Below are positions 15,458 to 24,656 of a stretch of DNA of 55,515 bases, one piece after another (position 1 is the stretch's first letter; each line of letters starts with the position of its first letter). Below the pieces are notes generated by a model. The model was not told the DNA's origin, did not search any database, and saw only the letters and a list, made by a program, of their open reading frames with translations. Location: positions 1 through 55,515 of the forward strand of contig CALVHG010000010.1 of the NCBI GenBank assembly GCA_944327285.1. Direction: 5' to 3'. This DNA comes from an uncultured Desulfovibrio sp. (lineage in GTDB: Bacteria > Desulfobacterota > Desulfovibrionia > Desulfovibrionales > Desulfovibrionaceae). A program made the translations under genes and the position numbers.

Positions 15458-17029
15458 ATGCAGCTTCGAGAATTGGGACGACTTCCCGTCAGCGATACCG
15501 CCCCCGCAGGAACAGAGCCCCGTCAAAGCCCGGACTATGAACGCCTGCTGGAAGAGACAGCCAAGCTCAGCTCCCTGCAGGGCGCTGCCGCCGTCAACTG
15601 GAATACCGTCGTTGAAAGCGCCGCCGCCGTTCTGGAACGGCAGGCCAAGGATATTCCCGCCGCCGTCTATCTCTGCGTGGGACTGGCCCACAGCGACGGG
15701 CTCCGGGGTCTGGCCGACGGCGTCCGCGTGCTTGCCGATCTGCTTGCTGGCTGGTGGCAGACCTGCTTCCCGCCTCTCAAGCGCGTCCGGGCCCGCGTCA
15801 ATATGCTTAACTGGTGGCGGGATCGCATTCTTCCATTGCTTGACGCGCCGCATGACCCAGTAGAGCCGGCTCTGCGCGACGATTTGCTGACCTCGCTGCG
15901 CGAGCTGGACGCAACGCTCGGCGACGTGCTGCCCGATCTGCCGCCGCTGCGCGATGTTCTGGAGCGCGTGCAGCGTCTGGAAGTAACGGAAGAAGCGGCC
16001 GAAGCCCCGTCCGCCTCTCCCGACACCGCGCCGGAAGCGGCAACGCCTCCGGCTCCCGAAGCGGCTCCTTCCGAACCGCAGCCAGCTCCGACAGCGCCCG
16101 CGGCGGCGCCGGCCGCCCCTGCCAGTCCAGCGTCGGCAACGCCGCCCCCTGCCGATACCGATGCCGCCATGACGGCCTATCTTGCGGCGGCCCGCGCGTA
16201 TGCGGCGCTGGCCTTTGCCGATCAGCTTCCCGCAATGCCCGCCGCCTGGAACGCTCTGTACGCGGCTCTCTGGGGACGCATCGAAAAACTGCCGCCGGCG
16301 GACAATCAGATGACGGCGCTGCCCGCGCCGCAGGAAGAAGCTCTCGCGGCATGCCGCAGCCTGCTGTCGAGCGGACGCCCTGCCGAAGCCGCCGCCGCCA
16401 TCGCTCGCTTTCTGCCCGCCTGTCCGCTCTGTCTGGACGCGCAACATCTCCTCTTTACGGCGCTGACCGCCTGCGGATGTCCGGCCGACGCGGCTCTAGT
16501 CCAGAGGGAAGCCCGATCGCTTGCGGCCCGCCTGCCGGGCCTGACGGACTTGAAATTTGCCGACGGACAGCCTTTTGCCGACGCCGGAACGCGCCAGTGG
16601 CTGCGCACCGAAGAGAGCGCCCCGACAGAAAACCGCGGCGCGGCAACGGATGACGAAATGGAAAGCGCTCGCGCCAAAGCACGGGAAACAGCGGCCGGAG
16701 GCAACCTTGCCGCGGCGCTGGATACGCTCGAAGACGCTCGCCGCCGTCTGGGAGAACGGTCGGCACGGGCCTTTCCCCTGCGTATGGAACAGGCCCGGCT
16801 GCTGGCGCAGGCCGGGCGCGCGCAGGCAGCCGCCCCGCTGGCCGAGGAGCTGGAACACAGCATAGAGGCGCGGGGCCTTGCCGACTGGCAGCCGGAACTC
16901 TGTCTGGAGGCTCTTTGTGTCTGCCATACGGTATGGTCGGGATTTGAGACGCCGGAAGCCCGCGCCCGCGCCGCGGACATCGCCGCGGCCATCTGCCGCA
17001 TCCGGCCTTCACGTTCTCCTTTTCTGTAG
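15458..17029 (+). CDS. tssA: TssA, T6SS cap/assembly protein
   Basis: TssA coordinates baseplate, tube and sheath growth. The 523-aa product begins with the usual ImpA_N pattern (LRELGRLPVS-D-x-A-P-A-G, then DYERLL) and has the following W-x-x-V ... AxxxLERQxKDxxxAVYL-like helical block and a GWWQTCFPPL segment. Residues about 185-260 form an Ala/Pro/Glu linker, and the C-terminal 250 residues are helical with TPR-like A-x-x-x-L repeats, so this is a long VasJ-like class. ATG 15458 is chosen because the conserved start follows at once; an in-frame TTG at 15410 would add 16 residues. No strong ribosome site is visible for either. Confidence 0.88.
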   Translation: MQLRELGRLPVSDTAPAGTEPRQSPDYERLLEETAKLSSLQGAAAVNWNTVVESAAAVLERQAKDIPAAVYLCVGLAHSDGLRGLADGVRVLADLLAGWWQTCFPPLKRVRARVNMLNWWRDRILPLLDAPHDPVEPALRDDLLTSLRELDATLGDVLPDLPPLRDVLERVQRLEVTEEAAEAPSASPDTAPEAATPPAPEAAPSEPQPAPTAPAAAPAAPASPASATPPPADTDAAMTAYLAAARAYAALAFADQLPAMPAAWNALYAALWGRIEKLPPADNQMTALPAPQEEALAACRSLLSSGRPAEAAAAIARFLPACPLCLDAQHLLFTALTACGCPADAALVQREARSLAARLPGLTDLKFADGQPFADAGTRQWLRTEESAPTENRGAATDDEMESARAKARETAAGGNLAAALDTLEDARRRLGERSARAFPLRMEQARLLAQAGRAQAAAPLAEELEHSIEARGLADWQPELCLEALCVCHTVWSGFETPEARARAADIAAAICRIRPSRSPFL

Positions 17030-17035
17030 CAGTCC

Positions 17036-17061
17036 GGCGTCGTCCACTCGCGGACGATGCC
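17036..17061 (+). other. Strong hairpin in the tssA-tssB gap
   Basis: GGCGTCGTCC (17036-17045) and GGACGATGCC (17052-17061) form a 10-bp stem, with one G-T pair, around a 6-base loop. It begins six bases after the tssA stop and is followed by ATTATTTGG, not a T run, so it is a weak terminator at best. It could protect or trim the mRNA to favour the abundant sheath proteins over TssA. Confidence 0.5.
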
Positions 17062-17131
17062 ATTATTTGGGAATACGCGGCGCACGGCCCGCAGAGCCGT
17101 GGTCAACGCTCAGGCATGAGCAGGAGGATAC

Positions 17132-17623
17132 ATGAGCAAGGAAGGTTCCGTCGCCCCTAAGGAGCGCGTCAATATTGTCTATCGCCCCGCAACCGGCGAC
17201 GCCAAAGAAGAGGTGGAACTGCCTCTCAAGCTGATGGTGCTCGGCGACTTCACCCAGCGCGAAGACGACAGGCCGCTGGAAGATCGCGATCCAATTTCTG
17301 TGGACAAGACCAATTTCAACGATGTCATGAAGGGGCAGGGCCTCGGCATGACCATCAGCGTGCCCAACAAGCTGGCCGACGATGATCCCGAAGCCCGGCT
17401 TGCCGTTGATCTGAAATTTGAAAATATCAACGATTTCACTCCGGACGCCATTGTCCGGCAGGTGCCGGAACTGGCGCGGCTGCTGGAACTGCGCGAATCG
17501 CTCAAGGCCCTCAAGGGGCCGCTGGCCAATGTGCCCGAATTCCGCCGCAAGGTGCAGGAAATGGTTTCCGACGACAAGGCCCGCGCGGCCCTGCTCAACG
17601 AGCTGAACATCGACGAAAAGTAA
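17132..17623 (+). CDS. tssB: TssB, T6SS contractile sheath small subunit
   Basis: TssB (VipA) pairs with TssC to form the contractile sheath around the Hcp tube. The 163-aa length is typical. The N-terminal part reads RVNIVYRPATGDAKEEVELP and is followed by LKLMVLGDFTQR, both close to the family pattern; the middle carries an NFNDVMKGQ segment and a DLKFENINDF-x-P-D block, and the C-terminal helix has the LRESLKALKGPLANVPEFR motif. A strong AGGAGGA lies just before the ATG, the best ribosome site in the locus, as expected for an abundant structural protein. It is nine bases from tssC. Confidence 0.96.
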   Translation: MSKEGSVAPKERVNIVYRPATGDAKEEVELPLKLMVLGDFTQREDDRPLEDRDPISVDKTNFNDVMKGQGLGMTISVPNKLADDDPEARLAVDLKFENINDFTPDAIVRQVPELARLLELRESLKALKGPLANVPEFRRKVQEMVSDDKARAALLNELNIDEK

Positions 17624-17632
17624 GGAGCCCCC

Positions 17633-19105
17633 ATGAGCCAGACTGAAAACGCGCCCGCCGCCGCTCCGGCAGCCGCAACCAGCCTGTTGGACGAAATTGT
17701 CGAAGCGACGCGCCTTAAACCCGGCGACGACGGTTTTTCCGCCACACGCGACGGCCTGCAGGCTTTTCTCAAGGAACTGGTGGCCCAGCCCTCGGACGAC
17801 ACCAAGGTTTCCCCCGCGCTGGTGGACAAGCTCCTCGCCGATCTCGACAAGCGCCTCAGCGCCCAGGTCAACGCCATCATGCACAACGAGCAGTTTCAGA
17901 AGCTCGAAAGCGCCTGGCGCGGCCTCAAGTACCTTGTGGACAACACCGATTTCCGCCAGAATATCAAGGTCGAATTTCTCAGCGTCAGCAAGGACGATCT
18001 GCTGACCGATTTCCAGGACGCCCCGGAAATCATGAGTTCCGGCCTGTACAAGCACATCTATACGGCGGAATACGGTCAGTTCGGCGGCCAGCCCGTGGGG
18101 GCCATCATCGGCAACTACGAATTCGGCCCCGGCCCGCAGGACATGGAGCTGCTGCAGTACATGGGTTCGGTGTCCGCCATGTCGCACGCCCCCTTTGTCG
18201 GCGCGGCAGGCAAGGAGTTCTTCGGCATTGATTCGTGGGAAGATCTGCCCAATCTCAAGGACCTCAAGTCCATTTTCGAGATGCCGCAGTATACTAAATG
18301 GCGCTCCTTCCGCGAATCCGAAGACGCCCGCTATGTGGGGCTGACCCTGCCCCGCTTCCTGCTGCGCGTGCCGTACGGCTCCAATACCGTGCCCGCCAAG
18401 AGCTTTGTCTTCGAGGAGGACGCGTCCGACAACAATAATTTCTGCTGGGGCAACACCGCGTTCGCCTTTGCCGGTCGCCTGACGGACAGTTTCGCCAAAT
18501 ACCGCTGGTGCGCCAACATCATCGGTCCCCAGGGCGGCGGCGCCGTCGAGAACCTGCCCATCTACACCTTTGAATCCATGGGGCAGGTGCAAACCAAGAT
18601 TCCCACGGAAGTGCTCATTTCCGAACGTCGGGAATACGAGCTCTCGGAAGAGGGCTTCATTGCTCTGAGCATGCGCAAGGGCGCCGACAACGCCGCCTTC
18701 TTCTCGGCCAACTCCTGCCAGAAGGCCAAAGTGTTTCCCAATACCGCCGAAGGCAAGGCCGCGGAACTCAACTACCGGCTTTCCACCCAGCTGCCCTACA
18801 TGATGATCATGAACCGCCTTGCGCATTACATCAAAGTCATACAGCGCGAGAATATCGGCACCTGGAAGGAGCGCAACGATCTTGAGCGCGAACTCAACAC
18901 CTGGATCAGCCAGTATGTGACCGAAATGGACGATCCCGATCCCGTGACCCGCAGCAAGCGCCCCCTGCGCATGGCGCAGATCACCGTCAACGATGTGGCG
19001 GGCGAACCCGGCTGGTATACCGTGGGCATCATGGCCCGTCCGCACTTCAAGTATATGGGCGCCAGCTTTACCCTGTCGCTCGTAGGCAAGCTGGACAAGA
19101 GCTAA
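17633..19105 (+). CDS. tssC: TssC, T6SS contractile sheath large subunit
   Basis: TssC (VipB) is the larger sheath protein, whose C-terminal handshake strands connect neighbouring subunits and which is recycled by TssH. At 490 aa it is of normal length. Recognisable blocks include FQKLESAWRGLKYLVDNT (residues about 87-104), the PVGAIIGNYEF segment, LRVPYG followed by F-x-E, the LPIYTFES segment, and the terminal GWYTVGIMARPHFKYMGA block. AAGGAG precedes the ATG at the expected distance. It is followed by a 93-base gap that holds a repeat fragment before hcp. Confidence 0.97.
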   Translation: MSQTENAPAAAPAAATSLLDEIVEATRLKPGDDGFSATRDGLQAFLKELVAQPSDDTKVSPALVDKLLADLDKRLSAQVNAIMHNEQFQKLESAWRGLKYLVDNTDFRQNIKVEFLSVSKDDLLTDFQDAPEIMSSGLYKHIYTAEYGQFGGQPVGAIIGNYEFGPGPQDMELLQYMGSVSAMSHAPFVGAAGKEFFGIDSWEDLPNLKDLKSIFEMPQYTKWRSFRESEDARYVGLTLPRFLLRVPYGSNTVPAKSFVFEEDASDNNNFCWGNTAFAFAGRLTDSFAKYRWCANIIGPQGGGAVENLPIYTFESMGQVQTKIPTEVLISERREYELSEEGFIALSMRKGADNAAFFSANSCQKAKVFPNTAEGKAAELNYRLSTQLPYMMIMNRLAHYIKVIQRENIGTWKERNDLERELNTWISQYVTEMDDPDPVTRSKRPLRMAQITVNDVAGEPGWYTVGIMARPHFKYMGASFTLSLVGKLDKS

Positions 19106-19109
19106 AACA

Positions 19110-19133
19110 GAGCATTTTCAGTTTGAAACGCTC
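19110..19133 (+). repeat. Solo terminal repeat between tssC and hcp
   Basis: GAGC-ATTTTCAGTTTGAAAC-GCTC is the same sequence as the right end of the 148-bp repeat read on the other strand. It is itself an imperfect palindrome (GAGCATTT / AAACGCTC) and sits five bases after the tssC stop. It may be an insertion remnant that now serves as a small hairpin before hcp. Confidence 0.6.
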
Positions 19134-19198
19134 CAGGGCGGCAGGGGCACGTAAACGAACATCCCCCGGATAACCCTCAACACGCGAGGTATAGAATC

Positions 19199-19678
19199 AT
19201 GGCACTGACGGCTTATATGAAGGTGGAAGGCAAGTCCCAGGGCGAAATCAAGGGCGATTGCCCGCAGGGCGGCGACAAGAAGGACAAGGTGCTGGTCTAC
19301 GCGGTCGAGCATCTTGTGGAAATTCCCAAGGACACGCATACCGGTCTGCCCACCGGCCAGCGCATCCATCACCCCCTGACCATTACCAAGCATCTGGATC
19401 AGGCCAGCCCCAAGCTGTACAAGGCCTGCTGCACCGGCGAACAGTGCACCGTCACCATTGACCACTACCGCATTGCCGCCGACGGCACCGAAGAAAAGTA
19501 CTTCACCATCAAGCTGGAAGAAGCCATCGTGGTAAGCATGAAGAAGGAAACCCCGCTGACCTTCCTGCCCGAAAACAAGCCCTATCACGACATGGAAAGC
19601 GTCTCCTTCACCTACTCCAAGATCACCTGGACCTATAACGACGGCAACATCGAATACGTCGACGACTGGAAGAAGTAA
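19199..19678 (+). CDS. hcp: Hcp (TssD), T6SS inner tube protein
   Basis: Hcp hexamers stack into the tube that is pushed out by sheath contraction, and they can carry small effectors in the lumen. The 159-aa protein has the family hallmarks: it starts ALTAYMKVEGKSQGEIKGDC, has an H-x-P-L-T-I-T-K-H block in the first half, then SPKLYKA, and ends with a YSKITWTY strand. There is no C-terminal extension with an effector domain. GAGGT lies upstream of the ATG. A terminator follows directly, separating it from tssH. Confidence 0.96.
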   Translation: MALTAYMKVEGKSQGEIKGDCPQGGDKKDKVLVYAVEHLVEIPKDTHTGLPTGQRIHHPLTITKHLDQASPKLYKACCTGEQCTVTIDHYRIAADGTEEKYFTIKLEEAIVVSMKKETPLTFLPENKPYHDMESVSFTYSKITWTYNDGNIEYVDDWKK

Positions 19679-19693
19679 GCCCCACAAGAACAC

Positions 19694-19730
19694 GGGGCGC
19701 GTCCTTTCGGGCGCGCCCTTTTCCTTCTTT
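19694..19730 (+). terminator. Intrinsic terminator after hcp
   Basis: GGGCGCGTCC (19695-19704) pairs with GGGCGCGCCC (19709-19718), one G-T pair, around a TTTC loop, followed by TTTTCCTTCTTTT. The stem is strong and the T-rich tail convincing. It would give higher hcp than tssH levels. Confidence 0.85.
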
Positions 19731-19785
19731 TCCGGCACCGGCATTCCTGCTGCTGCAATCACCTTCAACATGCTCCGGAGAAGCC

Positions 19786-22578
19786 ATGATCGGTGTGGAT
19801 ATGAAAGGGCTGATCGACAAGTGCGACAGCTTTTGTCAACAAGCGCTCAACAGTGCGGCAGGCATGACCGTACATCGGGAGCATTACGAGGTCTGCTTCG
19901 AGCACTTCCTGCTCGCCTGCCTTGAAGAACCGCGCTGCGACGTCGCGCTGATGCTGGCGGCCGCAGGCGTGGATATGGGCAGCCTGCGGGCGGCCGTCAA
20001 TCGGAGTCTGGAACAGTTCCGCGCAGGCAACAGCGGCCGTCCTGTATTTTCGCCCACGCTGCAGGATGTCATGGAAGCGGGCTGGCTGGTGTCGTCGGTG
20101 GATCTGGGCGGCGCACGCCTGCGTTCCGGCGGCATTCTGCTGGCCTTTGTGCGCCGTCCCAATTTTTACGCGCAGGGCGATTACACCCGTCTGCTGCGCG
20201 ACGTGGAGCCGGACGCCATGCTGCGGGGCTTCGGCGAGGTGCGCGCCTCCTCCGTGGAAGAACAGGAATCGGCCCTCCCCTCCGGCCCGGCAGCCGACAG
20301 CGCAAACGCTGACGGCAAAAGCGGCCCCGCAGGAGAAGGCTTTATCGCGCGCTTCTGCGAAGATATTACGGCCAAAGCCGACGCGGGCAGGCTGGACCCG
20401 GTTTTCGGCCGGGATCAGGAAATTCGGCAAATGGTGGACATACTGGCACGCCGCCGCAAGAACAATCCCATTCTGGTAGGGGAACCGGGCGTCGGCAAAA
20501 CGGCCGTCATGGAAGGGCTGGCGCTGCGCATCACGCAGGGCGATGTTCCGGAAACCCTGCGCGGCGTCACGCTGCTGGGGCTGGATATGGGGCTTCTGGA
20601 AGCGGGAGCCTCGGTCAAGGGCGAATTTGAACGCCGCCTCAAGGGCGTTCTGGACGAAATCAAGGCGTCGCCCAAGTCAATTATTCTCTTTATCGACGAA
20701 GCCCATCTGCTTGTGGGCGCGGGCAATGCCGCCGGCGGCTCGGATGCCGCCAACCTGATGAAACCCGCGCTGGCCCGCGGAGAAATTCGCACCTGCGCCG
20801 CCACCACCTGGAAAGAATACAAGAAATATTTTGAAAAGGACCCGGCGCTGGCGCGCCGTTTTCAGGTCGTCAAACTGGACGAGCCCAGCCCGGCAACCAC
20901 GGCCCTGATCCTGCGCGGACTGCGCGCAGGCTATGAAAAAAGCCACGGCGTGCTGATTCGTGACGAGGCCATCGAGGCCGCCGCCGATTTCGGCGCGCGC
21001 TACATCAGCGGACGCTTTCTGCCGGACAAGGCTATCGACCTGCTGGACACGGCCTGCGCGCGCGTCAAGGTGTCGCTGGCTTCGCGCCCCGCGCCGCTGG
21101 AAGACGCCATCCGGCGTTCGCAGGCGGGGCAGCGGGAATGCGCAGCGCTGGAACGGGATCGCGACGAGGGCCTGTCCGTGGACGAACAGCGCCTTGCCGA
21201 AATCCGCCGCAGCATTGAAGAGGCCGATGCCGAAGCCGCCCGTCTGGAACAGACCTGGCAGGAAGAGCGGCGACTGGCACAGGCCCTGCTGGATGCCCGC
21301 GGAGCCCTGAACGCCCTGCGCTCTGTCTCCGAAAACACCGCAACCGCGCCGGATGCAGCGCCGGATGCAGCAAACGAAGAAGCGGCGACAGCTCCCGCAG
21401 ACGCAAAACCTCAAACCGAAGAGGAAGCGCTGGAGGCTGTGCGCGCCGCCCGCGAGGCGCTGGAAGCATGGCAGGCCGGCAAACCGCTGATCAATGTGGA
21501 GGTCAACGCCGAAACTGTGGCGCGCGTTGTTGCGGACTGGACAGGAATTCCCGTGGGCAAGGTTGCCCGCGAGCAGGCCGGGCAGATGGCCCTGCTGGGC
21601 GAAACGCTGGCCCGGCGCATCAAGGGACAGGATGCGGCCCTTGCCGCCGTCACCGAAGGTATTCAGGCGGGCAAAGCGGGCCTGCGCGGGCCGCAGCAAC
21701 CGCTGGGCGTCTTTCTGCTGGTAGGGCCGTCAGGCGTGGGCAAGACGGAAACCGGACTGGCGCTGGCCGACGCCCTGTTCGGCGACGAAAGCTCCATTGT
21801 CACAGTGAACATGAGCGAATTTCAGGAAAAGCACATGACGTCGCGTCTGATCGGCTCCCCTCCGGGCTATGTGGGCTACGGAGAAGGCGGCCTGCTGACC
21901 GAGGCCGTGCGCCGCAAACCGTATTCCGTAGTCCTGCTGGACGAGGCCGAAAAAGCGCATCCCGATGTGATGCAGCTCTTTTATCAGGTCTTTGACAAGG
22001 GCGTGCTGACCGACGGCGAAGGCGTGGAGGTCAGTTTCCGCAATACGGTCATCATGCTGACCTCCAATCTGGGATCGGCCATTACGCAGCAACTGTGCGC
22101 AGACGGACGCACGCCCGACGCCGCCACGCTGACAACAGCTCTGCGCCCCACGCTGTCGCGTCATTTCCAGCCTGCTCTGCTGGCGCGTATGACCATTGTC
22201 CCCTATGTGGGTCTGACACAGGAAGCCCTGCGCACCATTGCGGAACAGAAACTGACGTCCCTGGCCCGCCGCCTGCACGGCAACAACGGCATGACCCTGA
22301 CCTGGGACGACGCCCTGCCCGCGGCGCTGGCCGCGCGCTGCACGGAAACAGAAACCGGCGCGCGCAATATCGATGCCGTGCTGGCAGGCTCCATCCTGCC
22401 CACGCTGTCGCGCCGAATACTGCAACGCATGACGGAAAACAGCAACGACGAAGCTGCGGAAGTCCATATGAGCGTTGCGGAAAACGGCGACATGACTATC
22501 AGCTTTGGCACCGATAACACCCACGAAGACGCGCCGGAAGCGGACGCAGCATCCAACGAGGAAACCGCAACGCAATAA
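19786..22578 (+). CDS. tssH: TssH / ClpV, T6SS sheath-recycling AAA+ ATPase
   Basis: TssH unfolds contracted TssC so that sheath subunits can be reused. The 930-aa protein has a Clp-N-type domain (residues about 10-150), a first AAA+ module with Walker A GEPGVGKT (232-239), a coiled middle region (about 430-570, interrupted by an Ala/Thr-rich insert near 525-545) and a second AAA+ module with Walker A GPSGVGKT (647-654), plus LLDEAEKAHPDV as Walker B. The length is slightly above the usual 880 residues because of the insert and an acidic C-terminal tail. GGAGAA precedes the ATG. It is the last T6SS gene; the convergent galU lies 190 bases away. Confidence 0.96.
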   Translation: MIGVDMKGLIDKCDSFCQQALNSAAGMTVHREHYEVCFEHFLLACLEEPRCDVALMLAAAGVDMGSLRAAVNRSLEQFRAGNSGRPVFSPTLQDVMEAGWLVSSVDLGGARLRSGGILLAFVRRPNFYAQGDYTRLLRDVEPDAMLRGFGEVRASSVEEQESALPSGPAADSANADGKSGPAGEGFIARFCEDITAKADAGRLDPVFGRDQEIRQMVDILARRRKNNPILVGEPGVGKTAVMEGLALRITQGDVPETLRGVTLLGLDMGLLEAGASVKGEFERRLKGVLDEIKASPKSIILFIDEAHLLVGAGNAAGGSDAANLMKPALARGEIRTCAATTWKEYKKYFEKDPALARRFQVVKLDEPSPATTALILRGLRAGYEKSHGVLIRDEAIEAAADFGARYISGRFLPDKAIDLLDTACARVKVSLASRPAPLEDAIRRSQAGQRECAALERDRDEGLSVDEQRLAEIRRSIEEADAEAARLEQTWQEERRLAQALLDARGALNALRSVSENTATAPDAAPDAANEEAATAPADAKPQTEEEALEAVRAAREALEAWQAGKPLINVEVNAETVARVVADWTGIPVGKVAREQAGQMALLGETLARRIKGQDAALAAVTEGIQAGKAGLRGPQQPLGVFLLVGPSGVGKTETGLALADALFGDESSIVTVNMSEFQEKHMTSRLIGSPPGYVGYGEGGLLTEAVRRKPYSVVLLDEAEKAHPDVMQLFYQVFDKGVLTDGEGVEVSFRNTVIMLTSNLGSAITQQLCADGRTPDAATLTTALRPTLSRHFQPALLARMTIVPYVGLTQEALRTIAEQKLTSLARRLHGNNGMTLTWDDALPAALAARCTETETGARNIDAVLAGSILPTLSRRILQRMTENSNDEAAEVHMSVAENGDMTISFGTDNTHEDAPEADAASNEETATQ

Positions 22579-22605
22579 CGCAACAATAACGCAAAACAGC
22601 AAAAA

Positions 22606-22650
22606 GGCGAGGGGCCGATGCTTTCGTTTGAGAGCATCGGCCCCTTATTC
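22606..22650. terminator. Shared terminator between tssH and galU
   Basis: GGGGCCGATGCT (22611-22622) and AGCATCGGCCCC (22633-22644) form a perfect 12-bp stem around a 10-base loop. On the + strand it is followed by TTATT; on the - strand, after TCGCC, by TTTTTGCTGTTTT, so it could serve both convergent operons. It marks the boundary between the T6SS and the polysaccharide locus. The rest of the gap to 22767 holds no recognised feature. Confidence 0.8.
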
Positions 22651-22767
22651 ATGCAAGGAACATCCCCTTCAAGACCTCCCCTTTCCCAACCTGTTGTCTG
22701 CGCTCCATGTCACAGGAGCAATGCCTAACGGGGAAGTGCCGGGGGCACGGAATCATTCTTAGGTATC

Positions 22768-23643
22768 TTATTCAAACTGCATGATATTCTTTAATTTTTT
22801 AAGAAGTTCATAACGCAGATTTTCATCCTGAAGGCCAAAATAGATATTAGCAGTCAGGTAGTCGCTCCAGTTTCCGGCATCGAAACGGATACCGGCCATT
22901 TTCACGGCAAGCATGGTCTTTTTCCGTGCACAGGCCTGCAAGGCATCTGTGAGCTGAATCTCGCCGCCATGACCGGGCTCCACCTTATCCAGATAATCAA
23001 AAATATCCGGGAACAGAGCATATCTGCCAACCACGGCAAGACGGGAAGGCGCTTTTTCCACGGAGGGTTTCTCCACCATATCCCGCACACGGTAGACGCC
23101 GGGGGAGACCTCTTCGCCATCGATGATGCCGTATTTGCTGACTTCGTCTCGCGGGACCTCCATCACTCCGACAACCGACGTACTTTCGGCCTGCGCCACA
23201 TCAATGAGCTGACGGAGGCCGGGGACGCTGCCAAACATGATATCATCGCCCAGCATGACGGCAAAGGGTTCATTGCCTACAAGCTTTCGGGCGCACAGAA
23301 CGGCGTGCCCCAGACCGCGCTGCTGCTTTTGCCTGACAGACATTATGTCGACCATTTCGGCCACCTGGCGGATCTCCGCCAGCTTGTCATGCTTGCCGCC
23401 GCGCTGCAGGACAGCTTCAAGCTGCATGTTATAGTCAAAGTAGTCTTCAATGACGCTCTTATCCCTGTTGGTAACGAAAATGGCGCTGCTTATTCCGGAA
23501 CGCAGGGCCTCTTCCATCACGTACTGGATGACAGGTCTGTTATAGATGGGCAGCATTTCTTTGGGGATGTTCTTGCTGGCAGGCAAAGAACGCGTCCCCC
23601 AACCGGCCACAGGGATGACGACTTTGCGGAATGGTTGCATCAT
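22768..23643 (-). CDS. galU: GalU, UTP-glucose-1-phosphate uridylyltransferase
   Basis: GalU makes UDP-glucose from UTP and glucose-1-phosphate in the cytoplasm. The 291-aa product has the nucleotide-binding signature GWGTRSLPASKNIPKEMLP (residues about 14-32), the GLGHAVLCA block, the LGDDIM metal-binding region, the VEKP motif and the GKKTM/RFDAGN blocks near the C terminus. Length is typical. The gene starts with two adjacent ATGs (23643 and 23640); GGAAG is three bases before the first and six before the second, so the second may be used. It is the last gene of a minus-strand run and follows galE by 15 bases, giving UDP-glucose as the substrate for GalE. Confidence 0.97.
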   Translation of the reverse strand: MMQPFRKVVIPVAGWGTRSLPASKNIPKEMLPIYNRPVIQYVMEEALRSGISSAIFVTNRDKSVIEDYFDYNMQLEAVLQRGGKHDKLAEIRQVAEMVDIMSVRQKQQRGLGHAVLCARKLVGNEPFAVMLGDDIMFGSVPGLRQLIDVAQAESTSVVGVMEVPRDEVSKYGIIDGEEVSPGVYRVRDMVEKPSVEKAPSRLAVVGRYALFPDIFDYLDKVEPGHGGEIQLTDALQACARKKTMLAVKMAGIRFDAGNWSDYLTANIYFGLQDENLRYELLKKLKNIMQFE

Positions 23644-23658
23644 AGTCTTCCGGCAGAG

Positions 23659-24654
23659 TTACGTGTTCAGAATGAGATGACGACCGCTTGTATGCCAGCT
23701 CCAGGCATCACGAATAATTTCGTCCACCGAGGAACGCCGCACAGTCCAGTTCAGGAGTTTCCGGGCGCTGCTGCCGTCAGCCACCAGCACCGGGGGATCT
23801 CCCGCACGGCGAGGACCTGTTTCATAGCTCAGGGACTGACCAGTTACCTGTTCCGCAGCCTGAAGAATCTCGCGCACGGAGATGCCTGTTCCAGTACCCA
23901 GATTAAGGGAAATTCCCTGCCCTGCTTCTCCTCGGCACAGACGCTCCGCAGCCAGAACATGCGCTGCCGCCAGATCCGTAACATGGATGTAGTCCCGGAT
24001 GCATGTTCCGTCAGGCGTGGGGTAGTCGTCCCCCATAATGCGGAAATCCGCCAGCTCTCCGGTCATGGCCATAAGCACACGCGGGATGAGATGGGTTTCC
24101 GGCATGTGACATTCGCCGCATTCGCCTTCGGGATCGGCACCCGCCGCGTTGAAATAGCGCAGGGCCGTCCACGAGAGCCCATAAGCGCGGGCAAAGTCTG
24201 CCAGCATCCATTCCATAAACAGCTTTGTTTCGCCGTAGGGATTGATGGGTGCCGTGGTCATGTCTTCCGTTATGGGGCAGCGTTCGGGAATGCCGTACAC
24301 GGCGGCCGTGCTGGAAACGACGATGTTGCGCACGCCCGTCTCCCGCATGGATTCGAGGATGCTCAAGGTCCCGGCGACATTGTTATGGATGTACTTCCCA
24401 GGATTGCTTACGGACTCTCCCACCTGCGAAAAGGCCGCAAAATGGATGATGCCGTCTGGCTGCCATGCGCGCAGACAGGCTTTCAGGCGCTCGGTATCAA
24501 GGATGTCTCCCTCCACCAAATCGCCCCATTTGACAAGATCGCGAAAACCGGTGGAAAGATTGTCGTAGACGCGCACCTCATGCCCGGCCAGTGCCAGAGC
24601 CTTGCAGGTATGACTGCCGATATACCCGGCGCCGCCTGTGACGAGAATCTTCAT
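23659..24654 (-). CDS. galE: GalE, UDP-glucose 4-epimerase
   Basis: GalE interconverts UDP-glucose and UDP-galactose, using tightly bound NAD. The 331-aa extended SDR has the GGAGYIGSH glycine-rich loop (residues 7-15), a SST motif at 114-116 and the catalytic Y140-x-x-x-K144 in NPYGETK, plus the ALRYFNAAGAD block used for sugar binding. Length is normal. It starts two bases after the glf stop, and its product UDP-galactopyranose is the substrate of Glf, so the three genes galU, galE and glf form a short UDP-galactofuranose pathway. Confidence 0.97.
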   Translation of the reverse strand: MKILVTGGAGYIGSHTCKALALAGHEVRVYDNLSTGFRDLVKWGDLVEGDILDTERLKACLRAWQPDGIIHFAAFSQVGESVSNPGKYIHNNVAGTLSILESMRETGVRNIVVSSTAAVYGIPERCPITEDMTTAPINPYGETKLFMEWMLADFARAYGLSWTALRYFNAAGADPEGECGECHMPETHLIPRVLMAMTGELADFRIMGDDYPTPDGTCIRDYIHVTDLAAAHVLAAERLCRGEAGQGISLNLGTGTGISVREILQAAEQVTGQSLSYETGPRRAGDPPVLVADGSSARKLLNWTVRRSSVDEIIRDAWSWHTSGRHLILNT

Positions 24655-24656
24655 AG

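Noticed and set aside
17063-19045. Open frame of 660 codons on the minus strand
   Set aside because: Antisense to tssB and tssC, which are unmistakable; a by-product of codon bias.
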